Shown one piece after another: positions 53,396-62,734 of a stretch of DNA of 64,000 nt. The position numbers and the translations under genes are program-made. Within the stretch, counting starts at the first letter, position 1. Each line of letters opens with the position of its first letter. Source of the DNA: Butyricimonas synergistica DSM 23225 (lineage in GTDB: Bacteria > Bacteroidota > Bacteroidia > Bacteroidales > Marinifilaceae); NCBI RefSeq assembly GCF_000379665.1, contig NZ_KB903359.1, forward strand, positions 1,849,046 to 1,913,045, read 5' to 3'. The notes beneath the pieces were generated by a model that did no database searches, had not been told where the DNA came from, and saw only the letters and a list, made by a program, of their open reading frames with translations.

Positions 53396-54241
53396 TTATT
53401 TACGATAATCGTAAAAACCGATTCCGGTTTTACGTCCCAACTGGTTAGCACGTACCATTTTCCGCAATAACGGATGCGGACGATATTTAGAATCTTCAAA
53501 CTCGTGGAACAAAACTTCCATGATAGCCAGACACACGTCCAAGCCGATCAAATCACCTAAAGCCAAAGGTCCCATCGGATGATTTGCACCCAATTTCATA
53601 GCCTCGTCAATCTCTTCTTTGGAAGCCACGCCATCGGCATAAATGCTGACACCCTCGTTAATCATCGGGATCAAAATACGATTTACGATGAATCCCGGTG
53701 CCTCATTAGCGCTCACGGGTGTTTTTCCAACCTCAGAAGCAATAGCCATCACCCGGTCATGAGTTTCCTGAGAAGTCAATTGTCCGGTAATCACCTCTAC
53801 CAATTTCATCATAGGAACCGGATTGAAAAAGTGCATTCCGACCACTTTGTCCGGACGGTTTGTTGCAGCCCCAATCTCTGTAATGGAAAGTGAAGAAGTA
53901 TTCGTTGCCAAGATAGCCTCCGGTTTGCAAATAGCATCTAACGTTTTGAATATTTCAACCTTAGTTGCCATATCCTCTGCAACCCCTTCGATCACTAAAT
54001 CGACATCCTTACAATCCCCGTAATCCATCGTATCTTTGATACGAGCCGTGATTGCCTCTTTCTCGGCAGCTTCCATCTTGCCTTTTTCCACCAGTTTGGA
54101 TAGACTTTTCTCGATCGCCTTGTGAGCTTTGCCGAGAGATGCTTCTGAACGACCTTTCAGCAGGACATCATGTCCAGCTTGCGCAAAAGTTTGGGCAATT
54201 CCATTACCCATTGTGCCTGTTCCTACAACGCAAATTTTCAT
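53396..54241 (-). CDS. hbd: 3-hydroxybutyryl-CoA dehydrogenase
   Basis: A 281-residue NAD(P)-dependent dehydrogenase. NAD loop VVGTGTMGNGIAQTFAQAG is at 5-23, and the catalytic His is in VVGMHFFNPVPMMKLVEVI near 137. The C-terminal domain ends in RKTGIGFYDY. It interconverts acetoacetyl-CoA and 3-hydroxybutyryl-CoA in the butyrate or fatty-acid routes. It is 35 bases after the crotonase gene and is probably co-transcribed with it. Confidence 0.95.
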   Translation of the reverse strand: MKICVVGTGTMGNGIAQTFAQAGHDVLLKGRSEASLGKAHKAIEKSLSKLVEKGKMEAAEKEAITARIKDTMDYGDCKDVDLVIEGVAEDMATKVEIFKTLDAICKPEAILATNTSSLSITEIGAATNRPDKVVGMHFFNPVPMMKLVEVITGQLTSQETHDRVMAIASEVGKTPVSANEAPGFIVNRILIPMINEGVSIYADGVASKEEIDEAMKLGANHPMGPLALGDLIGLDVCLAIMEVLFHEFEDSKYRPHPLLRKMVRANQLGRKTGIGFYDYRK

Positions 54242-54276
54242 GTTATCTAAAATTCATTTATTAAAAAATATTATCA

Positions 54277-55056
54277 CTATCTTTTCTTAAAGTTAGCATT
54301 CCTCTTATTCAAAAAAGCCTGCATCCCCTCTTTCTGATCTTCTGTCGAGAAACAAAGCCCGAATAAATCAGTTTCAATAGAAATTCCGGTTTCTATATCG
54401 GTTTCCACGCCCCGATTAATCGCTTCTTTAGCGTAACGGACGGCAAGCGGAGCCTTGGACGCAATCTTCTTTGCCATCGCCATACTCTCGTCCATCAATG
54501 CCTCGGGTGCCACCACTTTATTTACCAAGCCGATGCGATACGCCTCTTCGGCAACAATTACATCCGCCGTGTAAATTAATTCTTTTGCCTTGCCTACCCC
54601 CACGATACGGGACAGACGTTGCGTGCCCGAGAATCCCGGTGTTATTCCCAATCCCACTTCCGGTTGCCCGAATTTTGCTTTCACGGAGGCAATACGAATA
54701 TCACAAGCCATGGCTAACTCACAACCGCCACCCAACGCAAAACCATTCACGGCTGCAATAACAACTTTGTTCAACAGTTCGATCTTTCTAAAAACAGCAG
54801 CCCCCAATTCTCCGAACGCTTTTCCTTCAACGGCATTCATCGTGCTCATTTGTGAAATATCCGCTCCGGCAACAAAGGAACGTCCCTCGCCCGTCAAAAC
54901 AACCACATCAATACTATCGTCCTCTCCAATCTCGGTAAAAGCTGCATCCAACTCTTTCAATATAGTAGAGTTAAGTGCATTCAACGCTTCCGGATTATTG
55001 ATCTTCACCGTACAAATATTCTCTTGCTTTTCTATTATTAATTTCGTGTAAACCAT
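54277..55056 (-). CDS. Enoyl-CoA hydratase/crotonase
   Basis: A 259-residue crotonase. It has the oxyanion-hole segments FVAGADISQM near 61-70 and GFALGGGCELAMACDIRIAS near 103-122. Both acidic residues are conserved, in GGGCELAM and in the QPEVGLGITPGFSGTQRL stretch. It hydrates crotonyl-CoA or dehydrates 3-hydroxybutyryl-CoA. With hbd it covers two of the steps between acetyl-CoA and butyryl-CoA; thiolase and butyryl-CoA dehydrogenase are not in the window. Confidence 0.93.
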   Translation of the reverse strand: MVYTKLIIEKQENICTVKINNPEALNALNSTILKELDAAFTEIGEDDSIDVVVLTGEGRSFVAGADISQMSTMNAVEGKAFGELGAAVFRKIELLNKVVIAAVNGFALGGGCELAMACDIRIASVKAKFGQPEVGLGITPGFSGTQRLSRIVGVGKAKELIYTADVIVAEEAYRIGLVNKVVAPEALMDESMAMAKKIASKAPLAVRYAKEAINRGVETDIETGISIETDLFGLCFSTEDQKEGMQAFLNKRNANFKKR

Positions 55057-55082
55057 AGCTTTTCCGTATTATTATAATTCAT

Positions 55083-55113
55083 TTTGATAACACCGCCTGT
55101 TTCCGTATCTTTG
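55083..55113 (+). promoter_or_regulatory. Promoter of marC
   Basis: TTTG at 55083-55086, 19 bases, then TATCTTTG at 55106-55113: an excellent match to the Bacteroidota housekeeping consensus. The start of transcription should be near 55120, about 40 bases before the marC ATG. Confidence 0.85.
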
Positions 55114-55117
55114 CAGA

Positions 55118-55150
55118 CAAATTTACAACATTAATTGAGAATAAACCAAC
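55118..55150 (-). promoter_or_regulatory. Promoter of crt-hbd
   Basis: On the minus strand GTTG at 55150-55147, 21 bases, then TAAATTTG at 55125-55118. It overlaps and opposes the marC promoter in a 103-base divergent region, so the two may compete for polymerase. Confidence 0.7.
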
Positions 55151-55159
55151 CTTTTTGTT

Positions 55160-55756
55160 ATGAGTTTTTCAGAGTTTAGCATACAAGAATTAGCAAGTGC
55201 ATTTATGGTACTTTTCGCCGTTATTGATATTACGGGAGCAGTTCCAATCATCATTGATATTCAAAAGAAAGGTCATACGATCAGTGCCATGAAAGCCGCT
55301 TTAGCCTCCTTTGTTATTTTGATCGCATTCCTTTACCTCGGCGATAAACTGTTAAACCTGTTCAGCGTGGATATATCCTCTTTTGCCGTAGCGGGTTCTC
55401 TTGTGATTTTCGTGCTTGCAGTGGAAATGATATTCGGGATTCCCATCTTCAAAAACGACAGTCCTTCCGGCACTGCATCCATCGTTCCCCTCGTTTTTCC
55501 CTTGATTGTCGGGGCAGGAACACTCACGACCTTGTTGTCCCTGCGGGCAGAATATCATATAATAAACATTATTATAGCCCTGACCCTAAACATTATTGTG
55601 GTCTATTTCGTATTAAAAAATGTCACGCTGGTCGAGAAAGTATTCGGGAAAGGCGGTGTATATATATTACGCAAATTCCTCGGGATTATTCTTCTCGCTA
55701 TTTCTGTAAAACTTTTCACCAGCAATCTCACATCACTAATCGATATATTTAAATAG
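55160..55756 (+). CDS. MarC family integral membrane protein
   Basis: A 198-residue protein with six membrane segments. Family features are AFMVLFAVIDITGAVPIIIDI near 14-34, the second-half FPLIVGAGTLTTLLSL near 112-127 and the inverted two-fold layout. MarC (UPF0056/YhgN-like) proteins are of uncertain function; multidrug resistance was once suggested but not confirmed. It is single-gene, with its own promoter and terminator. Confidence 0.92.
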   Translation: MSFSEFSIQELASAFMVLFAVIDITGAVPIIIDIQKKGHTISAMKAALASFVILIAFLYLGDKLLNLFSVDISSFAVAGSLVIFVLAVEMIFGIPIFKNDSPSGTASIVPLVFPLIVGAGTLTTLLSLRAEYHIINIIIALTLNIIVVYFVLKNVTLVEKVFGKGGVYILRKFLGIILLAISVKLFTSNLTSLIDIFK

Positions 55757-55779
55757 TAAAGGGGCATTCAGCCCCTTTA
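55757..55779 (+). terminator. Terminator of marC
   Basis: TAAAGGGGC-ATTCA-GCCCCTTTA directly after the marC stop, followed by TTTCAATATTTT. It may also act on the minus strand for the TPR gene that ends at 55813. Confidence 0.85.
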
Positions 55780-55812
55780 TTTCAATATTTTAGAAAACCC
55801 GACGATTAAACG

Positions 55813-56463
55813 TTACCTGCAATATCTATTGATATATGCGTTCACGCTAGTTACCCCAAGGCTTTTCGCCTTCCGCCAGTCGACACATGCCTCTTTCCGT
55901 TTACCCGTTTGGAAATAAGCGATACCCCTATTCGCGTAGATAGCCCCGTTATCTTTGTTTAGCTTTAGCGAATACGTGTAATCCGGAATAGATTTAGCGT
56001 ACTCGTTCTGTTTCAGGTAACAATTCCCTCGGTTCAGATAATAAGCATACACCAACTCGTAATCCTCCCCGTTTTTCTTTGAATACTGTATCGCCAGCGT
56101 ATACTCTTTCACAGCCTCCGCGTATTTCTTCTGATTCTGGTAAAGATTCCCCAAATAATAACACAACTCGTCATCTTCCTCGAATATCTTCTTTCCCTTA
56201 ATCAAATATTCTTTCAGCAGCGTAAGTTGATTCGTATGCGAACAAGCAACATTCAACGATAAATAAACCGCTCTCAAATTTGGATTAAGCCGATTTGCCG
56301 CAATTAACTTTTGCACGGCATCCTGATAATCCCCGTTTTCAATGTCCTTATTTGCTTCCTGCAACAATTCGATAGGTTTGTTTATCGCACTCACATCAAC
56401 TTGACCTACCGCAATCTTAGATACGGCAACTACCGCCACCAAGAGTAAAGTAATTCTTCTCAT
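55813..56463 (-). CDS. Exported tetratricopeptide-repeat protein
   Basis: A 216-residue protein with a signal peptide (MRRITLLLVAVVAVSKIAVG) and about five TPR units from residue 35 to 205. Examples are ELCYYLGNLYQNQKKYAEAVKEY, YAYYLNRGNCYLKQNEYAKSIPDY and AIYANRGIAYFQTGKRKEACVDW. It should be periplasmic and bind a protein partner. No enzyme domain is present and the partner is unknown. Confidence 0.88.
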   Translation of the reverse strand: MRRITLLLVAVVAVSKIAVGQVDVSAINKPIELLQEANKDIENGDYQDAVQKLIAANRLNPNLRAVYLSLNVACSHTNQLTLLKEYLIKGKKIFEEDDELCYYLGNLYQNQKKYAEAVKEYTLAIQYSKKNGEDYELVYAYYLNRGNCYLKQNEYAKSIPDYTYSLKLNKDNGAIYANRGIAYFQTGKRKEACVDWRKAKSLGVTSVNAYINRYCR

Positions 56464-56504
56464 AGTTTTCCCGCTAGATTAGTGTTTTGTGTGTTTTAAA
56501 AACT

Positions 56505-56536
56505 CAAAAATAATGAAACGGAATTAAAAATGCAAG
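56505..56536 (-). promoter_or_regulatory. Promoter of the TPR gene
   Basis: On the minus strand CTTG at 56536-56533, 20 bases, then TATTTTTG at 56512-56505, about 40 bases before the ATG. Confidence 0.7.
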
Positions 56537-56548
56537 AAAAATAGACAA

Positions 56549-56573
56549 GGGGAAACGTTAAAAACGTATCCCC
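56549..56573 (-). terminator. Terminator of the glycerol-phosphate operon
   Basis: On the minus strand GGGGATACGTT-TTTA-AACGTTTCCCC with one mismatch, then TTGTCTATTTTTC. It lies 28 bases after the porin stop. Confidence 0.75.
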
Positions 56574-56600
56574 TCGCATAGATTCTTATAAAATGGAACG

Positions 56601-57956
56601 TTAAAACGATACCATCAAACGTGCTTGTAGCTGATGAAAATTCTTATCCAGAGGATAATACACATTTTTCAAGTTACTATACTGGTATTCTCCCATCACC
56701 TTTATATAGGGACTAAAAGTGTAGTTAATTCCTACCGTGGCGGTATGCAAACGTCCTCCCCCGATACTGGTCGAGATAGGCGGGTAGTCGGAAACTACTC
56801 CATCCGGATAGAACACATGTTTACCGATCAAGAAAAAATCGCCTTTATTAATATCATTCAACTCGGTATAACTGTAACGTGCAACAACCTCCAAATCGCC
56901 TTTATTATTACATCCACCCAGCAAACCGTACTCGTCATCATACTCGTACCCGTTTCCCCGGATTAAATACCCCATCTCCGCGTAAGCACCTTGAAATTTG
57001 GAACTTCTTATCGGATTTCCGGCTAACCATGACTCCTGCGTCGTCCAACTCCATACGCCACCCAACTGGTTCTCAAAAAGCTCCCGGTCATTCCTTTTCT
57101 TGTAAATACGCTTGTAAATATACTCTCCTCTGAAGAACCAATAATCAGACTTCACCAACACCTCCGGTCCGAAAGTAATCGTGTTTTTCGTCCAGGGCAC
57201 ATCGGCATGCAAAAATTTAGTCGTCGCATCCACGTAAGTCTGCATATTCGACTCCAGCTCCATGTTTGTCCGGAAAACATTATCTACAACCATCCCCGTG
57301 TTCGTTCTACCATAATGGAAAGTAGCCCCGATATGTAAAGTAACATCCTCGTCATTAATCGGTTTGTATAACCAACGCCCGCTAAGGCTCACCCCTTGGA
57401 ACCCGGATATCTGGTCATTATACTTGTTCTCGGCAAAAATACCTTGGTCTGCAAAGAAACGGGCATCATAATACTTGTAAGTGATACCCAGACCACGTCC
57501 GGCAGACAATGCCATCGCGGGAGCTGCACGTGCAATAAAATGATAATTATACAAGCTGGCATTCAGGCTCATGCTTGACGGTTCATTGAAATACCCGGCT
57601 CTCAAACTATGAATCCCGAACGGCGACTCACAGAAATTATAACGAACGAAAATATTCTTTTGAGTGAATTTTCCCTTCGAGAAATCGAAATCGGCATAAA
57701 AATAGAATTGTTTATACGTCAAGGAAGTACGAATACGGGCATCGGTAATCGCCGCACCGGACTTCATCGGGGTATATTCCGAATGGTAATAAGCAACATC
57801 GGCAAACAGACGGGCTCCCGCGGTAAACCGAAGTCCATTCTCCTTATTTATATATTGCAGTAAGGGATTGAGTACATCCTCGACCTGGGCTTTTACCCCA
57901 TGAGATGACATCACGAGAGCCACGAACATCACGGGAAATAATATATATCTTTTCAT
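56601..57956 (-). CDS. OprO/OprP-like outer-membrane porin
   Basis: A 451-residue porin. The second Met (57956) begins a good signal peptide (MKRYILFPVMFVALVMSSHGVKA). The chain is alternating beta-strands such as FYADFDFSKGKFTQKNIFVRYNF and ends in LQARLMVSF, the C-terminal phenylalanine needed for barrel assembly. The family includes phosphate- and polyphosphate-selective porins. As the last gene of a glycerol-3-phosphate operon, it probably admits organic phosphates such as glycerophosphodiesters. Confidence 0.87.
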   Translation of the reverse strand: MKRYILFPVMFVALVMSSHGVKAQVEDVLNPLLQYINKENGLRFTAGARLFADVAYYHSEYTPMKSGAAITDARIRTSLTYKQFYFYADFDFSKGKFTQKNIFVRYNFCESPFGIHSLRAGYFNEPSSMSLNASLYNYHFIARAAPAMALSAGRGLGITYKYYDARFFADQGIFAENKYNDQISGFQGVSLSGRWLYKPINDEDVTLHIGATFHYGRTNTGMVVDNVFRTNMELESNMQTYVDATTKFLHADVPWTKNTITFGPEVLVKSDYWFFRGEYIYKRIYKKRNDRELFENQLGGVWSWTTQESWLAGNPIRSSKFQGAYAEMGYLIRGNGYEYDDEYGLLGGCNNKGDLEVVARYSYTELNDINKGDFFLIGKHVFYPDGVVSDYPPISTSIGGGRLHTATVGINYTFSPYIKVMGEYQYSNLKNVYYPLDKNFHQLQARLMVSF

Positions 57957-57980
57957 ACTGATCTGCATTTTAATGATGAT

Positions 57981-59399
57981 TTAGTATCCTAATCTTTCTA
58001 ACACAACTCTCGCATCCACCAACTCCTGTGATGCCGGACTCTTTCTCCATCCCTGCGTAATCATGTAATTGATACTCATATCGGAATGATTCGTGAATAA
58101 TGCATCCAAGTAAGGAGCTTTATACTTTCCGTCGATCTCTACGCCGAAATTATATTGCCCGAAATACTTTGCCATCTGGTCATACGTGTCAAAAGAATAA
58201 GGATGATTCTTCATCCCCGCCTTGTGAATCAAGTAATTCTGCCATGGGTTATTCAACTCCGGGTAATCATTCGGGGCTCCGGCAATACACGGACCGATAA
58301 AATGAGCCTTGTACTTCACGCCCAGATTAATAAACGAAGCATACCCTAGCGGGTCATCATACGTCAGATCCGTCGCTCCCGTTCCTTTCCACAACAAGAA
58401 ACACATCGGCACCTGTCCCTTGAAATGCTCGGCAACACGCACCAGACTCTCCAAAGAGAAGGTTTGTAAAATCACTTTCCCGTTCGTGTTACCCGTGTTC
58501 ACCTTGCCATTCACGTAAAAAGGCGTACCTTCTGCCTCCGGCTTGGTGATAACATTCATATCCAAACGATCCAGCTCATTATAAACCAATTCTTCAAACC
58601 CGGTCGGGTTCAACCACGGTTCTTTGAATTCGATATAGATACCCGGTCTGTGTCCCGAGTCTTCCGGATCTGCCTCATACTCGAAAGTATATTCAATCAA
58701 ATCAGCCGTTCCACTCAAACTCTTGATCTTCTTCCCGGTTTTCTGCCCTATCGTGAAAACACGTTCTCCACCGTTCCTCTTCAATATTTTGCCACGGGCA
58801 AAATTAACAAGATCTTCCAGCGTAGACACGTACTGGTGCACTGTCGAATAAGCCGGGCGTGCCTGTTCGATACTCGTTTCGTTAAACCACGTTCCTGCAT
58901 CCAGCATGGACAATTCTTCGTAAGTGTAATAAGCCGGAAGGTTAGGCACGAAATTCTTCGCATCCACCCGGGTGAGTGAATCAGCCTCAGTCTCCGTGTA
59001 CCCGATTTTCTGGTAATACGCTTTGCGTATATCGAACGGCAACGTTTCTCCGAATACGTTTTCGATATTTGTCGTGCGTTTCAAGTTGTCATCGTGCAAA
59101 GCAAGCACAACCCCGTCCTTCGACACTTGCATATCACATTCCAGGTAATCAGCTCCGATTTCCCTTGCCCAACGATAGGCTGCCTCTGTCTCCTCCGGCG
59201 CCCAGAAAGTCGATCCCCGGTGAGCAACAACAGCATACTCCGGCACGTAATCCCGAACTTTTATCATGTCCTCCGTGAGATGATCGAGATCCACCCGATC
59301 CACGTCAACATTGATGTTGTTGAATTTTTGGTCTTCACACGACATGACTAAAGCCAATAGCCCGCATGCCATTGCTGCATGAAAAAACTTTTTGATCAT
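57981..59399 (-). CDS. Glycerophosphodiester phosphodiesterase lipoprotein (GlpQ-like)
   Basis: A 472-residue lipoprotein with lipobox LVMSC at 17-21. The GDPD domain has HRG at 60-62, the metal residues E87 and D89 in LECDMQ, and H102 in ALHDDN. It would hydrolyse glycerophosphodiesters to glycerol-3-phosphate for the transporter encoded 21 bases upstream. It is longer than E. coli GlpQ (about 360), with insertions near residues 120-250. Confidence 0.92.
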   Translation of the reverse strand: MIKKFFHAAMACGLLALVMSCEDQKFNNINVDVDRVDLDHLTEDMIKVRDYVPEYAVVAHRGSTFWAPEETEAAYRWAREIGADYLECDMQVSKDGVVLALHDDNLKRTTNIENVFGETLPFDIRKAYYQKIGYTETEADSLTRVDAKNFVPNLPAYYTYEELSMLDAGTWFNETSIEQARPAYSTVHQYVSTLEDLVNFARGKILKRNGGERVFTIGQKTGKKIKSLSGTADLIEYTFEYEADPEDSGHRPGIYIEFKEPWLNPTGFEELVYNELDRLDMNVITKPEAEGTPFYVNGKVNTGNTNGKVILQTFSLESLVRVAEHFKGQVPMCFLLWKGTGATDLTYDDPLGYASFINLGVKYKAHFIGPCIAGAPNDYPELNNPWQNYLIHKAGMKNHPYSFDTYDQMAKYFGQYNFGVEIDGKYKAPYLDALFTNHSDMSINYMITQGWRKSPASQELVDARVVLERLGY

Positions 59400-59420
59400 A
59401 GTTTTTGAATTTTAGAGCGG

Positions 59421-60767
59421 TTAATGTTTGTTTTCTCCTTTCACTAAATATTGTTCCTCTTTCACTGTAAATGCGGTGAATATAAATGCAAGAGCACACG
59501 CTGCCAACAAGATGATAAAACTCCAGTCCCATCCTAAATTGTCAACCACGTATCCCAACATGATATTCGCCAAAAGCGCCGTTCCAAAAAAATACCCGAA
59601 GAAACCGGTTAACCCGGCAGCCGTTCCGGCAGCTTTCTTTGGGGCAAGGTCCAAGGCATGTACCCCGATTAACATTACGGGTCCATAAATCAGGAACCCG
59701 ATAGCAATCAGAGAAATGCTATCCATCACAAGATTATCTTTTGTTTGCCAGTATATAAATACAAATAAAGCCACCAACACCATATAAGTCATCGTGGTGA
59801 GCGCACGTCGTCCCTTGAACACGTAGTCACTCACGATACCGCAAATAATCGTCCCGGGGATTGCCGCAATCTCGTAAGCCGAATAAATCCAACCTATCGC
59901 ACTACTGTCATACCCTTTCACGTCCTTCAAATAAGTCGGAGCCCAGTCCAACACCCCGTAACGCACCAGATAAATAAAAGCATTAGCAATTGCTATATAC
60001 CATAATATCTTGTTATTCAATACATATTTAAAAAATATCTCCTTTGCCGTCAATTCTTCTTCCGACTTGGCACTATAATTTTTCGGGTAATCATTACGAT
60101 ATTCCTCGATAGGCGGCAATCCCTCCGACTGCGGTGTATCCCGGATTAGCACGAGAGCTATCACTGCAATAACAAGGGCGACAACTGCCGGGAAAACAAA
60201 CGTGGCAGCCTGCCACGAACCAAACCATACCAGTCCCAACGAGAACATGATCCCGACCAAACTTCCTCCCACGTTATGCGCCACGTTCCATATTGACATT
60301 TTTGTCCCGCGTTCGTTATGCGAGAACCAATGAGTCATCACACGTCCGCAGGGAGGCCAGCCCATACCTTGAAACCAACCGATCAGGAACTGCGTGATAA
60401 ACATCACCGCAATAGAAGACACCCCGGCACTCGTTCCTAAAAACAAAGTAACGACAGCCGACAACAGTAAACCTAAAGGCAAAAATTTGCGGGCACTACT
60501 CCGGTCAGAAACACCTCCCATCAAAAATTTCGATAACCCGTAAGCAATAGCATTTGCCGAAAGAGCTACTCCCAAATCTCCTTTATCAAATCCCAATTCC
60601 TGCAAATAAGGCATTGCCAGAGTAAAGTTCTTTCTGACAAGATAGTAACCCGCATAACCGATAAAAATCCCGAGGAAGACCTGCAACCGTAATCTCTTGT
60701 ACGTTGGGTCGATCTTCTCTTTAGGTAATAAAGGTTTGTGGGGTTCAGGTTTTAGAAAACTCCACAT
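59421..60767 (-). CDS. glpT: Glycerol-3-phosphate transporter, MFS/OPA family
   Basis: A 448-residue antiporter with twelve membrane helices. Family features are [18 protein letters not shown] near residue 38, [12 protein letters not shown] near 74, the [20 protein letters not shown] stretch near 129-148 and NVGGSLVG near 165. It exchanges glycerol-3-phosphate for inorganic phosphate across the inner membrane. Its place between glpD and the GDPD gene makes glycerol-3-phosphate the most likely substrate over hexose phosphates. Confidence 0.92.
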   Translation of the reverse strand: MWSFLKPEPHKPLLPKEKIDPTYKRLRLQVFLGIFIGYAGYYLVRKNFTLAMPYLQELGFDKGDLGVALSANAIAYGLSKFLMGGVSDRSSARKFLPLGLLLSAVVTLFLGTSAGVSSIAVMFITQFLIGWFQGMGWPPCGRVMTHWFSHNERGTKMSIWNVAHNVGGSLVGIMFSLGLVWFGSWQAATFVFPAVVALVIAVIALVLIRDTPQSEGLPPIEEYRNDYPKNYSAKSEEELTAKEIFFKYVLNNKILWYIAIANAFIYLVRYGVLDWAPTYLKDVKGYDSSAIGWIYSAYEIAAIPGTIICGIVSDYVFKGRRALTTMTYMVLVALFVFIYWQTKDNLVMDSISLIAIGFLIYGPVMLIGVHALDLAPKKAAGTAAGLTGFFGYFFGTALLANIMLGYVVDNLGWDWSFIILLAACALAFIFTAFTVKEEQYLVKGENKH

Positions 60768-60802
60768 GATATTCGTTTTTATAAATTATTGATTCTTACA
60801 TC

Positions 60803-60828
60803 AGCTAAGATCAAATAATGATCTTAGC
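60803..60828 (-). other. Hairpin overlapping the glpD stop
   Basis: GCTAAGATC and GATCTTAGC, separated by 7 bases, form a perfect stem spanning the last glpD codons and stop. No T-run follows. It may protect mRNA ends or lower expression of the downstream genes. Confidence 0.45.
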
Positions 60829-62388
60829 CGCAATATAATTTTCAGCCAATTCGGTAAATTCCTTTACCTCCTCGTCAATCCATGCCTGATCTTTCCCGAG
60901 TTCTTTCGCCATCACTTCCGCTACTTTAGGAGCTGCTTTAATAGCTTCTCTCGCGTCAACAAACAGCAAACGAACCCTCCGCGACAAAACGTCCTCCACC
61001 TCTCTCGCCATCTCTTGGCGAACAGCCCATACGACCTCCGCCACGGTATAGTCATATTTGTCCGAGAGCTTCTCCCCGTACTCCGGGTGATCAGCAATCA
61101 ATTTCAAAATAGCATCCTGGTCACTCCCGTAAACGTACATATGATCCTTCAAGTTCGGGTTCTTACGATACCCGTGGATATGGAATTTCTGTGTTATACA
61201 TTTTCTCGGTTCCAGCAATTTAAGTGCGATTACTTTATCCACCGTGTCTTCTGCCATTTTCCGATAGGAAGTCCACTTTCCTCCCGTGATAGTGACCAGA
61301 TTATTATCCGAAACAATAATCTTATGTCCCCGGGAAAGCTCTTTCGTACTCTTGCCCTCGTGCTTCGGGGCTGCCAAAGGACGTTGTCCCGCGAACACAG
61401 ATTCTATGTCGTCATACGTGGGAGCCGGATCCATGTATAAAGAGGCGGTCTTTAAGATAAAATCAATCTCCTCTTTCAACGGTTTCGGTTCAATCTCCGG
61501 TACCGGACGCATAATATCCGTTGTACCCACGACAACTTTATCATGCCAAGGCACGGCAAATAGTACACGCCCATCGCTTGTCTTAGGCACCATTATCGCG
61601 TAATCACTTTTCAGGAACTTCATATCCAACACGAGATGAACCCCTTGACTAGGGGTCACCATCTTGCTATGTCCCGGAGAATCCATTGCCATCAAATCGT
61701 CGACAAGAATACCACAAGCATTCACCACGCTTTTGGCAGCCAATTGCATTTCCTTGCCCGATTCTATATCCACAAATTTTACTCCTGCCACCTTTCCATT
61801 CTTATCATGTACAACACCAGACACTTTCGCTTTATTCAATACCACTCCGCCATTCTCGACACAAGTCTGTGCAAGATTTATTGCCATCCTCGAGTCATCG
61901 AATTGCCCGTCATGATACACGATTCCTCCCTTCAACCCTTTCTTCACGGATGTCGGCAAATATTCCATCACCTTTTTGGACGAAATAAACCGGCTTCTTC
62001 CGTACCCGAAGCCAAATGATAGTAAATCATAAAAAGTCAATCCGCAGAAATAAAGAAAATTATCCCAATACGTATAATTTGATATAACAAATGCCTGATC
62101 TTTTACCAGATGCGGAGCGTTCGCTTTCATTCTTCCCCTCTCTCTCAATGCCTCCAACACCAAAGCAACATCACCTTTTTGTAGATAACGTACACCACCG
62201 TGTACCAATTTTGTACTTCTACTTGAAGTACTTTTTGCAAAGTCCGCCATTTCAAGCAGGACGACACTATATCCTCGTGTTGCAGCATCAACGGCAACAC
62301 CTAAACCCGTGGCTCCACCTCCCACTACAACCATATCCCATACCTTACCGGATTCTTGAACTTTATTCAACATATCCTCTCGGTTCAT
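60811..62388 (-). CDS. glpD: Glycerol-3-phosphate dehydrogenase (FAD-dependent)
   Basis: A 525-residue flavoprotein that oxidises glycerol-3-phosphate to dihydroxyacetone phosphate and passes electrons to the quinone pool. The FAD loop VVVGGGATGLGVAVDAATRG is at 20-39, followed by STSSRSTKLVHGGVRYLQKG at 54-73 and the C-terminal DUF-like helical domain from about 390. It is first in the four-gene glycerophosphate operon and divergent from the DeoR-type regulator. Confidence 0.94.
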   Translation of the reverse strand: MNREDMLNKVQESGKVWDMVVVGGGATGLGVAVDAATRGYSVVLLEMADFAKSTSSRSTKLVHGGVRYLQKGDVALVLEALRERGRMKANAPHLVKDQAFVISNYTYWDNFLYFCGLTFYDLLSFGFGYGRSRFISSKKVMEYLPTSVKKGLKGGIVYHDGQFDDSRMAINLAQTCVENGGVVLNKAKVSGVVHDKNGKVAGVKFVDIESGKEMQLAAKSVVNACGILVDDLMAMDSPGHSKMVTPSQGVHLVLDMKFLKSDYAIMVPKTSDGRVLFAVPWHDKVVVGTTDIMRPVPEIEPKPLKEEIDFILKTASLYMDPAPTYDDIESVFAGQRPLAAPKHEGKSTKELSRGHKIIVSDNNLVTITGGKWTSYRKMAEDTVDKVIALKLLEPRKCITQKFHIHGYRKNPNLKDHMYVYGSDQDAILKLIADHPEYGEKLSDKYDYTVAEVVWAVRQEMAREVEDVLSRRVRLLFVDAREAIKAAPKVAEVMAKELGKDQAWIDEEVKEFTELAENYIAAKIII

Positions 62389-62734
62389 AACGCAGTTATT
62401 TATTTGTTTTACAATCTATTATACTTCAACAAACAATCAATTCTCTCTACGAAAAACTATCCGATCTATCATGCGTATATGCACGTAAATCACTATATTA
62501 AGACAACTATCCTTTTCTTGCTATTGGTATCAGTCAATTCGACAGAGCTGAATTTGACCATCTTTGGTATCGAAATCATTTACGGAAATAGACTGTAAAA
62601 GTTTCTTTTTTTTTAGAAATAGGCAATATTCATTTAAAATAAATTACTATCTTAGTCATATCCTTTTATAAGGACAAACTATTATTTATATGTGTGCGTA
62701 AATCATTGAGAGTATTATTGATAATCGGAAAGAA
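62389..62734. promoter_or_regulatory. Divergent control region of the glp operon and regulator gene
   Basis: This 346-base gap holds no supportable gene. A 9-base direct repeat, CGTAAATCA, lies at 62484-62492 and 62697-62705, in the halves nearer glpD and glpR, and could be an operator of the DeoR-family regulator. No full consensus promoter was found in either direction. Confidence 0.45.
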
